Positions 18,924-28,965 are shown, numbered from the stretch's first letter. The stretch is DNA of 64,000 nt from Oceanobacillus timonensis (GCF_900166635.1 NZ_LT800497.1:2962344-3026343); one strand, 5' to 3'. The notes: generated by a model from the letters alone, not told the origin. Numbers and translations are program-made.

Positions 18924-20591
18924 ATGAAGTTTGTAAAAAATGATCAAACTGCTGTATTTGCCCTTGGCGGACTTGGGGAAATCGGCAAAAATACGTATGC
19001 AGTTCAATTCCAGGATGAGATTATCCTTATTGATGCGGGAATTAAATTCCCGGAGGATGACCTTCTTGGTATTGATTATGTTATCCCGGATTACACCTAT
19101 CTTGTGCAAAATCAAGATAAAATTAAAGGTCTTTTTGTTACACATGGTCACGAAGACCACATTGGTGGAATCCCATTTTTATTAAAACAAATTAATGTGC
19201 CAATTTATGCTGGAAAGTTAGCAATCGGTTTAATCCGTAATAAGCTGGAAGAACACGGTTTATTGCGCACTACCAAGCTAAATTCCATTCAAGAAGATGA
19301 TGTTATTAAATTCCGTAAAACTTCCGTTAGCTTTTTCCGTACAACACACAGTATTCCAGACTCTTTTGGCGTTGTCGTAAAAACACCACCTGGTAATATT
19401 GTGCATACTGGTGACTTCAAATTTGATTTCACACCAGTTGGAGAACCTGCAAACCTTGCAAAAATGGCTCAAATTGGCGAAGAAGGAGTATTATGTCTTC
19501 TTTCCGATAGTACGAATAGTGAAGTTCCCGGGTTTACAATGTCAGAAAGTGTCGTTGGCGAGAGCATCCAAGATATATTCGGCCGTGTTGACGGCAGACT
19601 GATATTTGCCACGTTTGCGTCTAATATCTACCGTCTTCAGCAAGTTGTCGAAGCAGCTGTCAAGCATCATCGTAAAGTTGCTGTATTCGGAAGGAGCATG
19701 GAATCTGCGATAAACATTGGATTGGAATTAGGTTATATCCAAGCTCCTAAAGATACATTTGTGGATGCCAACCAAATTAATCGTCTTCCGGCAAATGAAG
19801 TAACGATCCTCTGCACTGGTTCACAAGGTGAATCAATGGCTGCACTTTCCCGGATTGCCAACGGTACACACCGTCAAATTCAATTGATTCCTGGAGATAC
19901 GGTTGTATTTTCATCGTCACCAATCCCTGGAAATACAGTTAGTGTAAGCAAAACAATTAACAAATTGTACCGTGCAGGAGCAGATGTTATTCATGGAAAA
20001 TTGAGCAACATTCATACATCCGGTCACGGAAGCCAGGAAGAGCAAAAACTGATGTTGCGTTTAATTCAGCCAAAATTCTTTATGCCGATTCATGGTGAGT
20101 ACCGCATGCTGAAAGAACATGTGAAATTAGCTGAGTCATGCGGTGTAGAAGAAAGTCATTCTTATGTGATGGATAATGGGGATGTACTTGCTCTTGGAAA
20201 AGAACAAGCTGCCATCGCAGGTAAAATCCCATCTGGTTCTATCTATGTGGATGGAAGCGGCATCGGGGATATCGGAAATATTGTTCTTAGAGACCGTAGA
20301 ATCCTTTCTGAAGAAGGCTTAGTAATTGTTGTTGTAAGCATTAATATGAAAGAATTCAAAATTGAATCAGGTCCCGACATTATTTCCCGCGGCTTTGTAT
20401 ATATGCGCGAGTCCGAAGACCTTATCAAGGATGCACAAAAGCTGGTTTCCAAACACTTGGACAAAGTGATGGAACGCCGCACAACACAATGGTCAGAAAT
20501 TAAAAATGAAATCACGGATACAATCGCTCCGTTCTTATATGAAAAGACGAAGCGCCGCCCAATGGTATTGCCGATTATTATGGAAATATAA
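18924..20591 (+). CDS. rnjA: ribonuclease J1
   Basis: A 555-residue metallo-beta-lactamase/beta-CASP nuclease with endonuclease and 5'-3' exonuclease activity, a main mRNA decay enzyme in Firmicutes. The zinc motif [10 protein letters not shown] is intact (His74, His76, Asp78, His79). TGDFKFD and the beta-CASP motifs ([29 protein letters not shown]) follow in order. Length matches RNase J1. The start lies two bases after the rpoY stop. Confidence 0.96.
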   Translation: MKFVKNDQTAVFALGGLGEIGKNTYAVQFQDEIILIDAGIKFPEDDLLGIDYVIPDYTYLVQNQDKIKGLFVTHGHEDHIGGIPFLLKQINVPIYAGKLAIGLIRNKLEEHGLLRTTKLNSIQEDDVIKFRKTSVSFFRTTHSIPDSFGVVVKTPPGNIVHTGDFKFDFTPVGEPANLAKMAQIGEEGVLCLLSDSTNSEVPGFTMSESVVGESIQDIFGRVDGRLIFATFASNIYRLQQVVEAAVKHHRKVAVFGRSMESAINIGLELGYIQAPKDTFVDANQINRLPANEVTILCTGSQGESMAALSRIANGTHRQIQLIPGDTVVFSSSPIPGNTVSVSKTINKLYRAGADVIHGKLSNIHTSGHGSQEEQKLMLRLIQPKFFMPIHGEYRMLKEHVKLAESCGVEESHSYVMDNGDVLALGKEQAAIAGKIPSGSIYVDGSGIGDIGNIVLRDRRILSEEGLVIVVVSINMKEFKIESGPDIISRGFVYMRESEDLIKDAQKLVSKHLDKVMERRTTQWSEIKNEITDTIAPFLYEKTKRRPMVLPIIMEI

Positions 20592-20644
20592 AACGAAATT
20601 TCCATCAGCGGGAGTTTTTACGGGCAATGATTCCGTGATAATAT

Positions 20645-20687
20645 GAAAAGCTCCATTCTCCTGATTTTGTGGAGAATGGAGCTTTTC
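20645..20687 (+). terminator. terminator of rpoY-rnjA
   Basis: A perfect 17-bp stem, GAAAAGCTCCATTCTCC (20645-20661) and its complement (20671-20687), nine-base loop, with the T-run built into the descending arm. Confidence 0.9.
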
Positions 20688-20735
20688 TATCCATAAGTCT
20701 TTAAAAGGCCGTTAATATTAGAAAGAGGTATAACG

Positions 20736-21368
20736 ATGAAGGATAAATATTATGATAAGCTATTGCATATACATACCATGGAGGATAAGAAAACCATTTA
20801 TCCTGAATTCCAGCAATATAATCCATATGAACCAACTCCATATAATGCCTTGGAAAAATTAACAAAACATTATACGTTTGATAAGCAGGACACCGTAATT
20901 GATTTTGGATGCGGGAAAGGGCGCTTGCCTTTTTACCTTCATTATTTTCAACATATATCCGTAACCGGCATTGAAATGGATACACATTTTTTCCATGCTG
21001 CACAGCATAATTTGCAGTCTTATCAGCAATTAATCCGTTCCGAAAATAATCAAGCCAATATTCAATTTATTTGCAGTTTAGCAGAAGAATATAACATTGG
21101 CGCAACAGATAACCGGTTTTACTTTTTTAATCCTTTTTCGGTTAACATTTTTAAGCGTATTATCTCTAATATCTTAATATCGGTTAAAGATGTGCCGAGA
21201 GAGATTGATATTATTTTATATTATCCGCATCAAACGTATATCCATTTTCTTGAACATAACAGCCCTTTCGAATTATTAACAGAAATCAAATTAAAATCAT
21301 ACTGGTTGAATCCAGATGAACGGATAATGGTCTATCGTTATGATAATACATTGTTCGAAGCTAAATAA
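20736..21368 (+). CDS. class I SAM-dependent methyltransferase
   Basis: A 210-residue cytoplasmic protein. Residues 52-60 give the SAM-binding motif I (VIDFGCGKGR), followed by the acidic end of strand 2 (GIEMD, about 79-83). The motif IV-like FFNPF near 130 resembles the NPPF of methyltransferases acting on planar amino groups. The substrate is unknown. AGAAAGAGG precedes the ATG. The gene stands alone between rnjA and the GC-rich repeat at 21418. Confidence 0.8.
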   Translation: MKDKYYDKLLHIHTMEDKKTIYPEFQQYNPYEPTPYNALEKLTKHYTFDKQDTVIDFGCGKGRLPFYLHYFQHISVTGIEMDTHFFHAAQHNLQSYQQLIRSENNQANIQFICSLAEEYNIGATDNRFYFFNPFSVNIFKRIISNILISVKDVPREIDIILYYPHQTYIHFLEHNSPFELLTEIKLKSYWLNPDERIMVYRYDNTLFEAK

Positions 21369-21417
21369 AAAAAATCACTTGGCCGTTATCATACCGGTGT
21401 TCTTGCCGAGAAGATGT

Positions 21418-21528
21418 CCGCTGCGGGAAGTCGCTTTCCGCGGGCAACGCTTCAGCCTCTTCGGAAGAAGCCCACTTCCTGCGGGGGTCTTCAGCCGTTG
21501 CTTTTCCCGCAGAAGTCGACTTCCCTCC
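21418..21528. repeat. GC-rich inverted-repeat element
   Basis: This stretch is clearly richer in G+C than its surroundings. Its left arm (21423-21455, containing GGGAAGTCGCTTTCCGCGGG) is the imperfect complement of its right arm (21488-21525, containing GCTTTTCCCGCAGAAGTCGA). A large fold-back could form. Similar GC-rich interspersed repeats are, to my memory, scattered in Bacillaceae genomes. It has no ribosome site or credible ORF. Confidence 0.6.
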
Positions 21529-21591
21529 ACTCCCATCTAAGAGGAAATATATTTTCTTCGCTTTCTTATCAAGATATTAATGCCTAATCTT

Positions 21592-21638
21592 AAAAAAGGC
21601 CTTTCCATTTCTTACAACAGTCGTGGAAAGGTCTTTTT
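21592..21638. terminator. bidirectional terminator next to ktrC
   Basis: AAAAAGGCCTTTCCA and TGGAAAGGTCTTTTT pair with one wobble around a 16-base loop. Poly-A and poly-T flanks allow use by ktrC (minus) and by readthrough from the left. Confidence 0.85.
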
Positions 21639-21640
21639 AT

Positions 21641-22303
21641 TTAATCAAATATCAAAGCTTTTTCAAATCGGTTAATATCCTGATCCGCTCCAATAACTAC
21701 AAGCACGTCCCCTTCATACAACGGCTCCTCTGCATCCGGAGATACATCAATGTCTGCCCCTCTTTTTATTCCAACAATGTTACAACCGTATCTTGCGCGG
21801 ATATCAAGAGCAATTAAACTTTTTCCAATCATTTTTTTACCAGCAATAACTTCAACGATACTGTACTCATTTGAAAGTTCAAGGTACTCTAAAATATTAT
21901 TGGATATGAAATTATGCGCTAACCGCTTTCCCATGTCTCTCTCCGGATGCACGACATGATGCACGCCAATCCGGTTCAATATTTTATCATGATAATCATT
22001 CTGTGCCTTCACCGTAATTCTTCTAATTTCTAAATCGGTTAATATAACTGCTGCCAAAATACTGGCCTGGATATTTTCTCCGATAGCAACAATAACATGG
22101 TCAAAATTTGTAATACCGATTTCTTTTAAGGCATCCTCGTCCGTTGCGTCCAAAACAACAGAATGATAAGCAATATTTTTATATTCATTCACTTTCGTCT
22201 CGTCAGAGTCAATTGCCAGCACATGCATACCTTTTTCACTGAGCTCTTTACAAATACTGCCGCCAAATCTGCCGAGACCAATTACTGCAAAATCTTTTTT
22301 CAT
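21641..22303 (-). CDS. ktrC: KtrC potassium-channel gating protein
   Basis: A 220-residue RCK protein. The N-terminal Rossmann domain has VIGLGRFGG (7-15) and an acidic residue at the end of strand 2 (IDSDE), which bind ATP/NAD. The C-terminal RCK_C domain (from about 135) is the site that binds c-di-AMP in KtrA/KtrC homologues. It forms an octameric ring under the membrane subunit KtrD, which is also encoded in this window at 35320. TGGAGG precedes the ATG. Its closeness to rnjA matches B. subtilis ykqB next to ykqC. Confidence 0.92.
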   Translation of the reverse strand: MKKDFAVIGLGRFGGSICKELSEKGMHVLAIDSDETKVNEYKNIAYHSVVLDATDEDALKEIGITNFDHVIVAIGENIQASILAAVILTDLEIRRITVKAQNDYHDKILNRIGVHHVVHPERDMGKRLAHNFISNNILEYLELSNEYSIVEVIAGKKMIGKSLIALDIRARYGCNIVGIKRGADIDVSPDAEEPLYEGDVLVVIGADQDINRFEKALIFD

Positions 22304-22413
22304 ATGAGAACCTCCATTCTTTCGCTCCTACATATATTAACATAGAGCGTAACTTTATTCAGTGAGAAGGTTAGCGCAGAAATGTTTCACTAGCCTTCAA
22401 GTTATACTGCGAT

Positions 22414-22452
22414 AAAAGAAAGAAGAGAGCAGCTAAAATAGCACCTGCTCTC
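22414..22452 (-). terminator. terminator of the ABC exporter genes
   Basis: GAGAGCAG (22425-22432) pairs with CTGCTCTC (22445-22452). The minus-strand transcript continues into TTCTTTCTTTT. Confidence 0.75.
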
Positions 22453-22466
22453 CCCTGTTTTATATT

Positions 22467-24296
22467 CTACATGGCATCCAGCATCGTAAATTGTGATTTT
22501 ACCAGCTCGTAATACTTCCCGCGCTGCTGCATTAATTCCTGATGATTTCCGTTTTCTAAAATCTCTCCCTGCTCCAGAACATAAATACAGTCTGCCTCTC
22601 GAATCGTTGACAGCCGATGCGCGATAATAATCGAAGTTCTCCCTTTTAATAAGCTTTTTAAAGCATTTTGAATCTTCACTTCTGATTCTGTATCAATACT
22701 CGCTGTTGCTTCATCCAGAATAATAATACTTGGATTTGCCAAAAGCGCTCTGGCAAAGGATAATAACTGTCTTTCTCCGGCAGAAAGAATGTTCCCCCGC
22801 TCTTCTACTTCTGTCTCATAACCATCCGCCAACCGATTGATAAAACTATCCGCTCCGACAACTGTTGCTGCCTCTTTAACTTCTTCATCACTTGCTTCTG
22901 GTCTTCCAAAACGAATATTTTCCATAATGGTTCCTGAAAAAATAAATGTATCCTGAAGAACAACGCTAATTTTCTGTCTTAAGCTGTCTAATGTTACATC
23001 TTTAAGGTCGTGCCCATCTATATGGACCACCCCTGATGTAGGATCATAAAAGCGACTGATTAAGTTGGCAATAGTAGACTTTCCGCTTCCGGTATGCCCG
23101 ACCAGCGCAATCGTCTGGCCAGCCTCCATATGCAATGAAATTTTCTTTAAAGCCATACGGTCTGCATGATAAGCAAACGCTACTTCATCAAACGTAATAT
23201 GACCCTCCATCTTTTCAAATTCATACGCATCTTCTTTTTCACGAACATTAGGCTGTTCATCCAGGAATTCAAATATACGTTCTGACGATGCCATGGCCAT
23301 GAGCAGTTGGTTATACATTTGTCCCAGCCGGGAAATCGGCTCCCAGAACATGCCTAAGAAAAAAGCAAAGGAAATAAATGTACCCAATTCAACCGTCCCA
23401 TTCAAAATTAAATAGGAACCAAATGCAATTAATATAATCGTCCCTGCTGCATCGCAGATATCCACCAGCGGTCTGAAAAAGGCACTTTTCTTTGCTGCAT
23501 CACGGGATCTATGAAAGAAACCTCTATTTACTCCATCAAAAAAGGCAGCATTTTCTTTTTCCTGTGAGAAGGACTGGGTAATACGTATCCCCTGAAGACC
23601 TTCATTCAAATGTGAATTCATTCTGGATTGCTGCAAACGAACCAGCTGCCAGGAACGCCTGATTTTTCTTCTTAATGCCGTGGAAATGATAAACATTAAC
23701 GGGATGACGATGACGACTGCGAGCGCAAGAGGCGGGCTCATCACAAAAAGAATAATAACAATGCCGCTTAACATGAAAATATCCATTAGTAGATTAATAA
23801 TTCCATTGGTAAACAATTCTTGCAAAGAATTAATATCATTTAAAATCCGTACAAGGATAGAACCTGCTGAACGATTATCGAAAAAACGATGTGACAACCT
23901 CTGGACATGAGAAAATAGCTTTTGTCTTAAATCATAAATAACATTCTGCCCTAAGATATTTACCCATTTGATCCGGAAGCGGTTAGCAATAAAACTAATC
24001 ATATAAAGAATGGCAATGCCTATTACAAGATAAACTAACAAATTCCCATTATTTTGTGCAATCGCAATATCGACGGCTACCTTCCCAATTAGTATCGGAA
24101 TAGCCAGACGGACAGCTGTAGCAATCGCCATCGCTAGGACCGCCCCAGGTAAATACGTTTTGGAGTATGGTTTTAAAAACTGAAGTAACCGCCACATCTG
24201 TTTCCAGTTAAAAGGCTTTTCAATCGTCTGATCTGTTGTATAGTGAAATCGCTCCAAATGATGATGCTGTTTCTTAGGTTCTGTTACATTCGTCAA
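22467..24296 (-). CDS. ABC exporter half-transporter, catalytic subunit (YfiC-like)
   Basis: A 609-residue membrane-ATPase fusion: six membrane helices (about 40-330), then the nucleotide-binding domain. Walker A is GHTGSGKST, the Walker B end is IIILDEATASID with the catalytic Glu present, and the H-loop is IIAHRLST. The signature reads LSAGERQ rather than LSGGQ. Length and motif differences relative to its partner fit a heterodimeric multidrug-type exporter of the YfiB/YfiC or BmrC/BmrD class. Substrate unknown. It starts at TTG with GGAGGCGGG, 15 bases after the partner gene. Confidence 0.88.
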   Translation of the reverse strand: MTNVTEPKKQHHHLERFHYTTDQTIEKPFNWKQMWRLLQFLKPYSKTYLPGAVLAMAIATAVRLAIPILIGKVAVDIAIAQNNGNLLVYLVIGIAILYMISFIANRFRIKWVNILGQNVIYDLRQKLFSHVQRLSHRFFDNRSAGSILVRILNDINSLQELFTNGIINLLMDIFMLSGIVIILFVMSPPLALAVVIVIPLMFIISTALRRKIRRSWQLVRLQQSRMNSHLNEGLQGIRITQSFSQEKENAAFFDGVNRGFFHRSRDAAKKSAFFRPLVDICDAAGTIILIAFGSYLILNGTVELGTFISFAFFLGMFWEPISRLGQMYNQLLMAMASSERIFEFLDEQPNVREKEDAYEFEKMEGHITFDEVAFAYHADRMALKKISLHMEAGQTIALVGHTGSGKSTIANLISRFYDPTSGVVHIDGHDLKDVTLDSLRQKISVVLQDTFIFSGTIMENIRFGRPEASDEEVKEAATVVGADSFINRLADGYETEVEERGNILSAGERQLLSFARALLANPSIIILDEATASIDTESEVKIQNALKSLLKGRTSIIIAHRLSTIREADCIYVLEQGEILENGNHQELMQQRGKYYELVKSQFTMLDAM

Positions 24297-24311
24297 GTAT
24301 CCCGCCTCCTT

Positions 24312-26060
24312 TTAATGAACCACACTCATAATTTCTTCACGGTCTTGGTATTGTATATCATAAATACGTTCATAAGGACCTTTATTATTTAATAAAAAGG
24401 CATGCGTTCCCCGTTCAACAATTTCTCCGTCTTCCATGACTAAAATCTCATCTGCATGTTTTAAAGAAGAAATACGGTGTGCAATAATAAAAGACGTCCG
24501 GTTCTTCATTACTTCTTGCAGTGCCTTTTGAATCTTATGCTCGGTCTGCATATCGACAGCAGATGTCGCATCGTCTAAAACAAGAATAGCCGGATCAATA
24601 CATATAGCTCGTGCTATGGCTATACGCTGTTTCTGTCCGCCGGATAACCCCATCCCTCTTTCTCCTAAAAGCGTGTCATAAGCATTCGGAAGCTCCATGA
24701 TAAAATCATGTGCCTGAGCCATTTTAGCCGCTGCTATAATAGCTTCCTCACGAATTCCGGGCGTACCAAATGAAATATTTTCTTTAATTGTTGTTGAAAA
24801 CAGGAATGGCTCCTGCAGTACAAAACCGATTTGGCTGCGGAGACTTTTCAGCTTATAGTCCGAAACAGGACGTCCGTCAATGACTATATCTCCTGCTTCC
24901 GGTTCATAAAATCGAGTCATCAGCTGGGTTATACTTGTTTTCCCGGAACCCGTCGCTCCGATTAATCCGATTGTTTTCCCAGGCGGAGCATCAAAACAGA
25001 TATGTTTTAATGCCGCATCATCTTCTTCCACATACGTAAGTGTCACATTGTTAAATGTGACATGACCTCGAATCTTCGTATCGATAGCATCAACCTTTTC
25101 TTCCATATCCTCGTGTGCTTCCAGAATCTCTAATAATCGTTCCCCGGATGCTTTAGCCTGAGAAAATTGATTAATGATAAAGCCTAAGTTCATCAAAGGC
25201 CCCATAATGAACCAAACCAAACTAAAAAAAGCCATTAATTGTCCAGTTGTCATCGAACCATTGATGACGAAAAAACCTCCGAACGCTAATAAAATAACCG
25301 CACTAACATTCCCGATAAATTCCATTACCGGAAAATACTTAGCCCACAATCCGGAAGTGAATAAATATTTCCTGCGATAATTATCGTTACTTTCTGAAAA
25401 CCTCCCAATTTCAAAATCTTCTCTTGATAATGATTTTACGGTATTCATCCCGCTTATGTTCTCTTGAACCCTCGTATTTAATCGGCCAAAAGATCGCCGG
25501 ATGCTTCGAAAGGCAGGATGAACCTGTTTATCAAATTTATAAACAACGAATGCCAAAAATGGCATTGCAGCCATCGTGATAATTGCTAGGGGAATGGAAT
25601 AATAAAGCATTACCGAAATACTGATCAACATTAAGGAAACCACACGAATCAATTCTGCGAAACCAACAGATAAAAAGAAACGGAATCCTTCCACATCTGC
25701 AGTAAGGCGTGACATAAGATCTCCTGTTTTTGCATTATCATAATATTTAAATGCAAGCGATTGCAATTTGTCATATAATGATTCCCGCAACTTATAGACC
25801 GACGTCATTCCGAATAAATCTCCCAGATATTGAAAGAAAAAAGTAGATATACCTTTGACCATCATTAATCCTAAAAAAGCACCGCAGATATAAGGTATCA
25901 ATCCATATCTCTGTTCCGCGACCACTTCATCAATGGTGATTTGCAGGATAATTGGGTAAACAACGGTAATCACTGTCACAATAAGCATACTGAAAACAGA
26001 CCAGATAAAATACTTCTTATACGGCCAATAAAAGCGCTTTAATTTTTTAAAAATATTCAA
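24312..26060 (-). CDS. ABC exporter half-transporter, degenerate-site subunit (YfiB-like)
   Basis: A 582-residue half-transporter with an N-terminal six-helix domain and an ATPase domain. Walker A is GATGSGKTS and the signature is the canonical LSGGQKQR. Walker B ends LVLDDATSAVD, with Asp where the catalytic Glu is expected, so its own site should hydrolyse ATP poorly. This asymmetry is a hallmark of heterodimeric exporters. It starts at TTG with AAAGGAGG upstream and is the first gene of the pair. Confidence 0.88.
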   Translation of the reverse strand: MNIFKKLKRFYWPYKKYFIWSVFSMLIVTVITVVYPIILQITIDEVVAEQRYGLIPYICGAFLGLMMVKGISTFFFQYLGDLFGMTSVYKLRESLYDKLQSLAFKYYDNAKTGDLMSRLTADVEGFRFFLSVGFAELIRVVSLMLISISVMLYYSIPLAIITMAAMPFLAFVVYKFDKQVHPAFRSIRRSFGRLNTRVQENISGMNTVKSLSREDFEIGRFSESNDNYRRKYLFTSGLWAKYFPVMEFIGNVSAVILLAFGGFFVINGSMTTGQLMAFFSLVWFIMGPLMNLGFIINQFSQAKASGERLLEILEAHEDMEEKVDAIDTKIRGHVTFNNVTLTYVEEDDAALKHICFDAPPGKTIGLIGATGSGKTSITQLMTRFYEPEAGDIVIDGRPVSDYKLKSLRSQIGFVLQEPFLFSTTIKENISFGTPGIREEAIIAAAKMAQAHDFIMELPNAYDTLLGERGMGLSGGQKQRIAIARAICIDPAILVLDDATSAVDMQTEHKIQKALQEVMKNRTSFIIAHRISSLKHADEILVMEDGEIVERGTHAFLLNNKGPYERIYDIQYQDREEIMSVVH

Positions 26061-26110
26061 CTTTTATTCCTCCTTTCCCATTTTCATAATAACTAATATA
26101 ACGGTTTCCG

Positions 26111-26143
26111 AAATAAATTTCTACTGTTTCGCGAAATTTATTT
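26111..26143. promoter_or_regulatory. inverted repeat upstream of the ABC exporter
   Basis: AAATAAATTTC (26111-26121) and GAAATTTATTT (26133-26143) form a perfect 11-bp inverted repeat with an 11-base spacer, 50 bases before the first exporter gene. It could be a repressor operator or a leader hairpin. Confidence 0.4.
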
Positions 26144-26221
26144 GAAAATTTTTTAAAAAGATTTTTCTGTTGTTAGCTCTACTTTTTCGTGGTAATGTTT
26201 TTACAATATCTCTTCATATAA

Positions 26222-26250
26222 AAAACTCCATTCTGGAAAGAACAGAGTTT
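26222..26250 (-). terminator. terminator of the thioredoxin-like gene
   Basis: AAACTC/GAGTTT plus an imperfect inner stem; the minus strand continues in TTTTTT. Confidence 0.6.
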
Positions 26251-26323
26251 GCTCAGGATTAGTCACCAATGTACTTCATAGAGCATATCCAAATCATAAC
26301 CGTGCATTGGAGACACACATATA

Positions 26324-26764
26324 CTACCTTGTATGCATTAATCGTTTCAACCGCTGTTCTATTAAACTGACAGAAGATTTCCCGATTTGTTTAAACCGCA
26401 GCCTTTCCTGCTTATCAAACAAATATAACGCCGGAACATAACGAAACTGGAACAGAGATGTCAGCTTATCTGTTTTATCATCTAAACAAACGGCATTAAA
26501 ATATAACGGATCCAATTTCTTTTTTATATCGGCTAAGCTTACCTGCTCCCTATCTAAATAGGTATGGATTAATACAGGGGTGATTCTTTTTGACTTAATT
26601 TCTGGAATAGCTGCCAAGTTTTTCAGTAAATAACCACAGGATGAACAATTTACAGACCAAAAGATAACCAGTTTAGGCCCGTCATTTGATAACACCGGCG
26701 ACAGACTGCTTCCCTGCAATAAACGGGCACTTGTTAAATCGGGAAGTATATCATAAATCTGCAT
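26324..26764 (-). CDS. thioredoxin-fold protein (TlpA/ResA-like)
   Basis: A 146-residue protein with a redox pair in VNCSSCG (Cys39 and Cys42 region) following the strand KLVIFWSV, and a cis-Pro loop (RYVPALYLFD) in the last third. This is the thioredoxin fold of the AhpC/TSA-TlpA group. No signal peptide or membrane segment is present, so unlike ResA it should be cytoplasmic. The partner is unknown. GAAGGAGTGACGTC precedes the ATG. It is flanked by terminators and is probably monocistronic. Confidence 0.8.
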   Translation of the reverse strand: MQIYDILPDLTSARLLQGSSLSPVLSNDGPKLVIFWSVNCSSCGYLLKNLAAIPEIKSKRITPVLIHTYLDREQVSLADIKKKLDPLYFNAVCLDDKTDKLTSLFQFRYVPALYLFDKQERLRFKQIGKSSVSLIEQRLKRLMHTR

Positions 26765-26875
26765 GACGTCACTCCTTCTTTTTACTCTTTAACTGATATA
26801 TGACCGAAGCAGAAAATCTATGCGTCTGATTTTTATTGTCAAATGACTTCAGTTTAAAATATAACTCAGCAAATG

Positions 26876-26913
26876 ACAAAAAGACTTTCTCCAATATGGA
26901 AAAAGTCTTTTTA
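26876..26913 (-). terminator. terminator of dapH-dapL
   Basis: AAAAAGACTTT and AAAGTCTTTTT pair, with an inner TCCA/TGGA, around a very short loop. Confidence 0.8.
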
Positions 26914-26935
26914 TCATTTATTGCTTTATATACTG

Positions 26936-28054
26936 CTAATCAAATGAACGGAAAAATGTTTCTACTGCATCCACACCAATAGGAAGGGCAGCTTCATCCG
27001 GATTCAGTTTTGCATGATGAAGTCCATGAGATGAATCTACGCCAAGCCAGAACATCAATCCGGGAATCACTTTCAACATATCTCCAAAATCTTCGCCAGT
27101 CATTGCCGCAGAGGCTTGAACATATGTAATATCCGTATGTTGCAAGGCGTCTTTAAACTGTTCTACATATTCTTTATTATTAACTACCTGATAATAATTC
27201 GAACCGTAATCTACATCTATCTGACAATCATAAGCAATCTCAAAACCTTTGATCAGCTTTTCTAATTCTTCCTTCACTACCATAATCGAAGAAGCTTCCG
27301 TTGTTCGAATGGTTCCTTCCAGTCGAGCTGTTTCCGCTATAGCATTCTGGACAAACCCGCTTTCCATTTTTCCGATTGTCACAACGGAGCCGTCTAACGG
27401 GTTTAGCCTTCTGGAAACAATTTGCTGTGCCTGCACAACAAAATTACTTGCGGCTACGGTCATATCTTTCGCAAGATGCGGATAGGCAGCATGGCCGCCA
27501 AGACCTGTAAAATCAAGAAACAGTTCGCTTGTGTTCGCAAACAAGAGACCCGGTTTGGAAGATACTTCACCGACTGGCAGTTCCGGAGCAATATGCAATG
27601 CAAATATAGTATCCGGCTTCCAGGCAAGAAATTCTTCAGATGCCAGCATTGGTTTGGCACCGCCCGGCCCTTCCTCTGCCGGTTGAAAAATAAACAGTAC
27701 ATCTTCGTTTATCGGTTCTGCAATCATCCGGCTGAGTGCTGCCAAAGCAATCGTCATATGAAAATCATGTCCACACGCATGCATTTTCCCAGCATGCGTG
27801 GAAGCAAAGTCAAAACCTGTGTCTTCTGAAATTGGAAGACCGTCGATATCTGTCCGGAAACCAATCCGCTTGGAAGGGTTCGTTCCAGCCACGTGTACCA
27901 ATATACCGGTACGCCAGGTTTTCACTTCAACCCGGTCGGTCACCATTTCCTGAATTTTTGCCAGTAGATAACTTTGCGTTTTCTTCTCTTCAAAACCTAA
28001 TTCCGGAATTTGATGCAATTCTCTGCGGACCGTTTGCAAATCAAATGCTGTCAT
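26936..28054 (-). CDS. dapL: N-acetyldiaminopimelate deacetylase
   Basis: A 372-residue M20-family metalloamidase that removes the acetyl group from N-acetyl-LL-diaminopimelate, giving LL-DAP for lysine and peptidoglycan. Family motifs include GFRTDIDGLPI, HACGHDFH with the metal ligands, and PAEEGPGGA. In the Bacillus acetylated pathway the gene (ykuR in B. subtilis) follows dapH, as here after 15 bases. The ribosome site is weak (AAGGCAG), suggesting coupling to dapH. A general amidohydrolase (hippurate hydrolase-like) is less likely given the neighbour. Confidence 0.9.
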   Translation of the reverse strand: MTAFDLQTVRRELHQIPELGFEEKKTQSYLLAKIQEMVTDRVEVKTWRTGILVHVAGTNPSKRIGFRTDIDGLPISEDTGFDFASTHAGKMHACGHDFHMTIALAALSRMIAEPINEDVLFIFQPAEEGPGGAKPMLASEEFLAWKPDTIFALHIAPELPVGEVSSKPGLLFANTSELFLDFTGLGGHAAYPHLAKDMTVAASNFVVQAQQIVSRRLNPLDGSVVTIGKMESGFVQNAIAETARLEGTIRTTEASSIMVVKEELEKLIKGFEIAYDCQIDVDYGSNYYQVVNNKEYVEQFKDALQHTDITYVQASAAMTGEDFGDMLKVIPGLMFWLGVDSSHGLHHAKLNPDEAALPIGVDAVETFFRSFD

Positions 28055-28069
28055 AACGTTTCATCTGCC

Positions 28070-28777
28070 TTAATTATCTAATTTACGAAGCTCTTGTTTA
28101 ATTTCTGTTTTCGTTTTTGTCTGCTCGTCAATTTCTTTTAATACTTTCGCAGGTGTTCCGCCAACTAATGTGTTTGGCTCTACATCTTTTGTGACAATCG
28201 ATCCAGCTGCAACAATGGATCCTTTGCCAATCGTAATTCCTTCAAGGACAACCACATTCGCCCCAATCACAACATCATCTTCCACTGTAACCGGTTTTGC
28301 AGAAGGTGGTTCAATCACACCGGCTAAAACAGTACCGGCACCTACGTGGCAATTTTTTCCTACAGTTGCTCTGCCGCCAAGAACAGCATTCATATCAATC
28401 ATTGTTCCTTCACCAATAGCAGCTCCAATATTAATGGATGCCCCCATCATAACAACAACACCATCTCCAATTTCTACCTGGTCACGGATAATAGCGCCTG
28501 GTTCAATGCGTGCATTGATATTTTTTAAATCCAACATGGGAATCGCAGAATTACGACGGTCATTTTCAACCACATAGTCTTCAATAACCGCTTTATTCTC
28601 TTTCAAAAATGATTCTACTGCTTTCCATTCTCCAAATAGAGTACCACTTTTCGCATCAACAAATGCTTTTATCTCATCTTGTTCTGGAAGTTTGTCCAAA
28701 TCACCCTTCACATAGACTTTTACAGGGGTACTTTTCTTGCTATCAGAAATAAATTGTATAATTTCATTTGCATCCAT
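28070..28777 (-). CDS. dapH: tetrahydrodipicolinate N-acetyltransferase
   Basis: A 235-residue acetyltransferase that uses acetyl-CoA to acetylate tetrahydrodipicolinate, opening the acetylated DAP/lysine branch. Residues 90-200 form a left-handed beta helix from hexapeptide repeats ([20 protein letters not shown], then [12 protein letters not shown] and so on). A helical N-terminal domain precedes it. The active protein should be a trimer. The next aminotransferase of the pathway is probably the patA at 32887. GGAGTAGGTAACG precedes the ATG. Confidence 0.93.
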   Translation of the reverse strand: MDANEIIQFISDSKKSTPVKVYVKGDLDKLPEQDEIKAFVDAKSGTLFGEWKAVESFLKENKAVIEDYVVENDRRNSAIPMLDLKNINARIEPGAIIRDQVEIGDGVVVMMGASINIGAAIGEGTMIDMNAVLGGRATVGKNCHVGAGTVLAGVIEPPSAKPVTVEDDVVIGANVVVLEGITIGKGSIVAAGSIVTKDVEPNTLVGGTPAKVLKEIDEQTKTKTEIKQELRKLDN

Positions 28778-28906
28778 CGTTACCTACTCCTCCATTTTTT
28801 ATAATCTCTTTCTTACTTTAGCAGACGAAACCATCGTCAGCAACTAATATCATCAGAAAACCAGGTATTCGTCCTGCTTATGAAATATGGTTACGGCACT
28901 TATGTA

Positions 28907-28961
28907 AAGAAAGGCCTCCATGGAGTGAAAGACGCTCTTTTCTTTGACTCCCAGAGACCTT
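28907..28961 (-). terminator. terminator of darB
   Basis: AAGGCCTC (28911-28918) pairs with GAGACCTT (28954-28961), with a second inner GGAGT/ACTCC stem; the minus strand continues in TTTCTTT. Confidence 0.7.
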
Positions 28962-28965
28962 ATTG

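Noticed and set aside
21340..21540. 66-codon frame through the GC-rich repeat
   Set aside because: Pro/Arg/Ser-rich translation of an inverted-repeat element, starting inside the methyltransferase gene.
22304..22466. c-di-AMP riboswitch upstream of ktrC
   Set aside because: The region is too short and holds only the ribosome site and the ABC terminator; no ydaO-type motif is recognisable.
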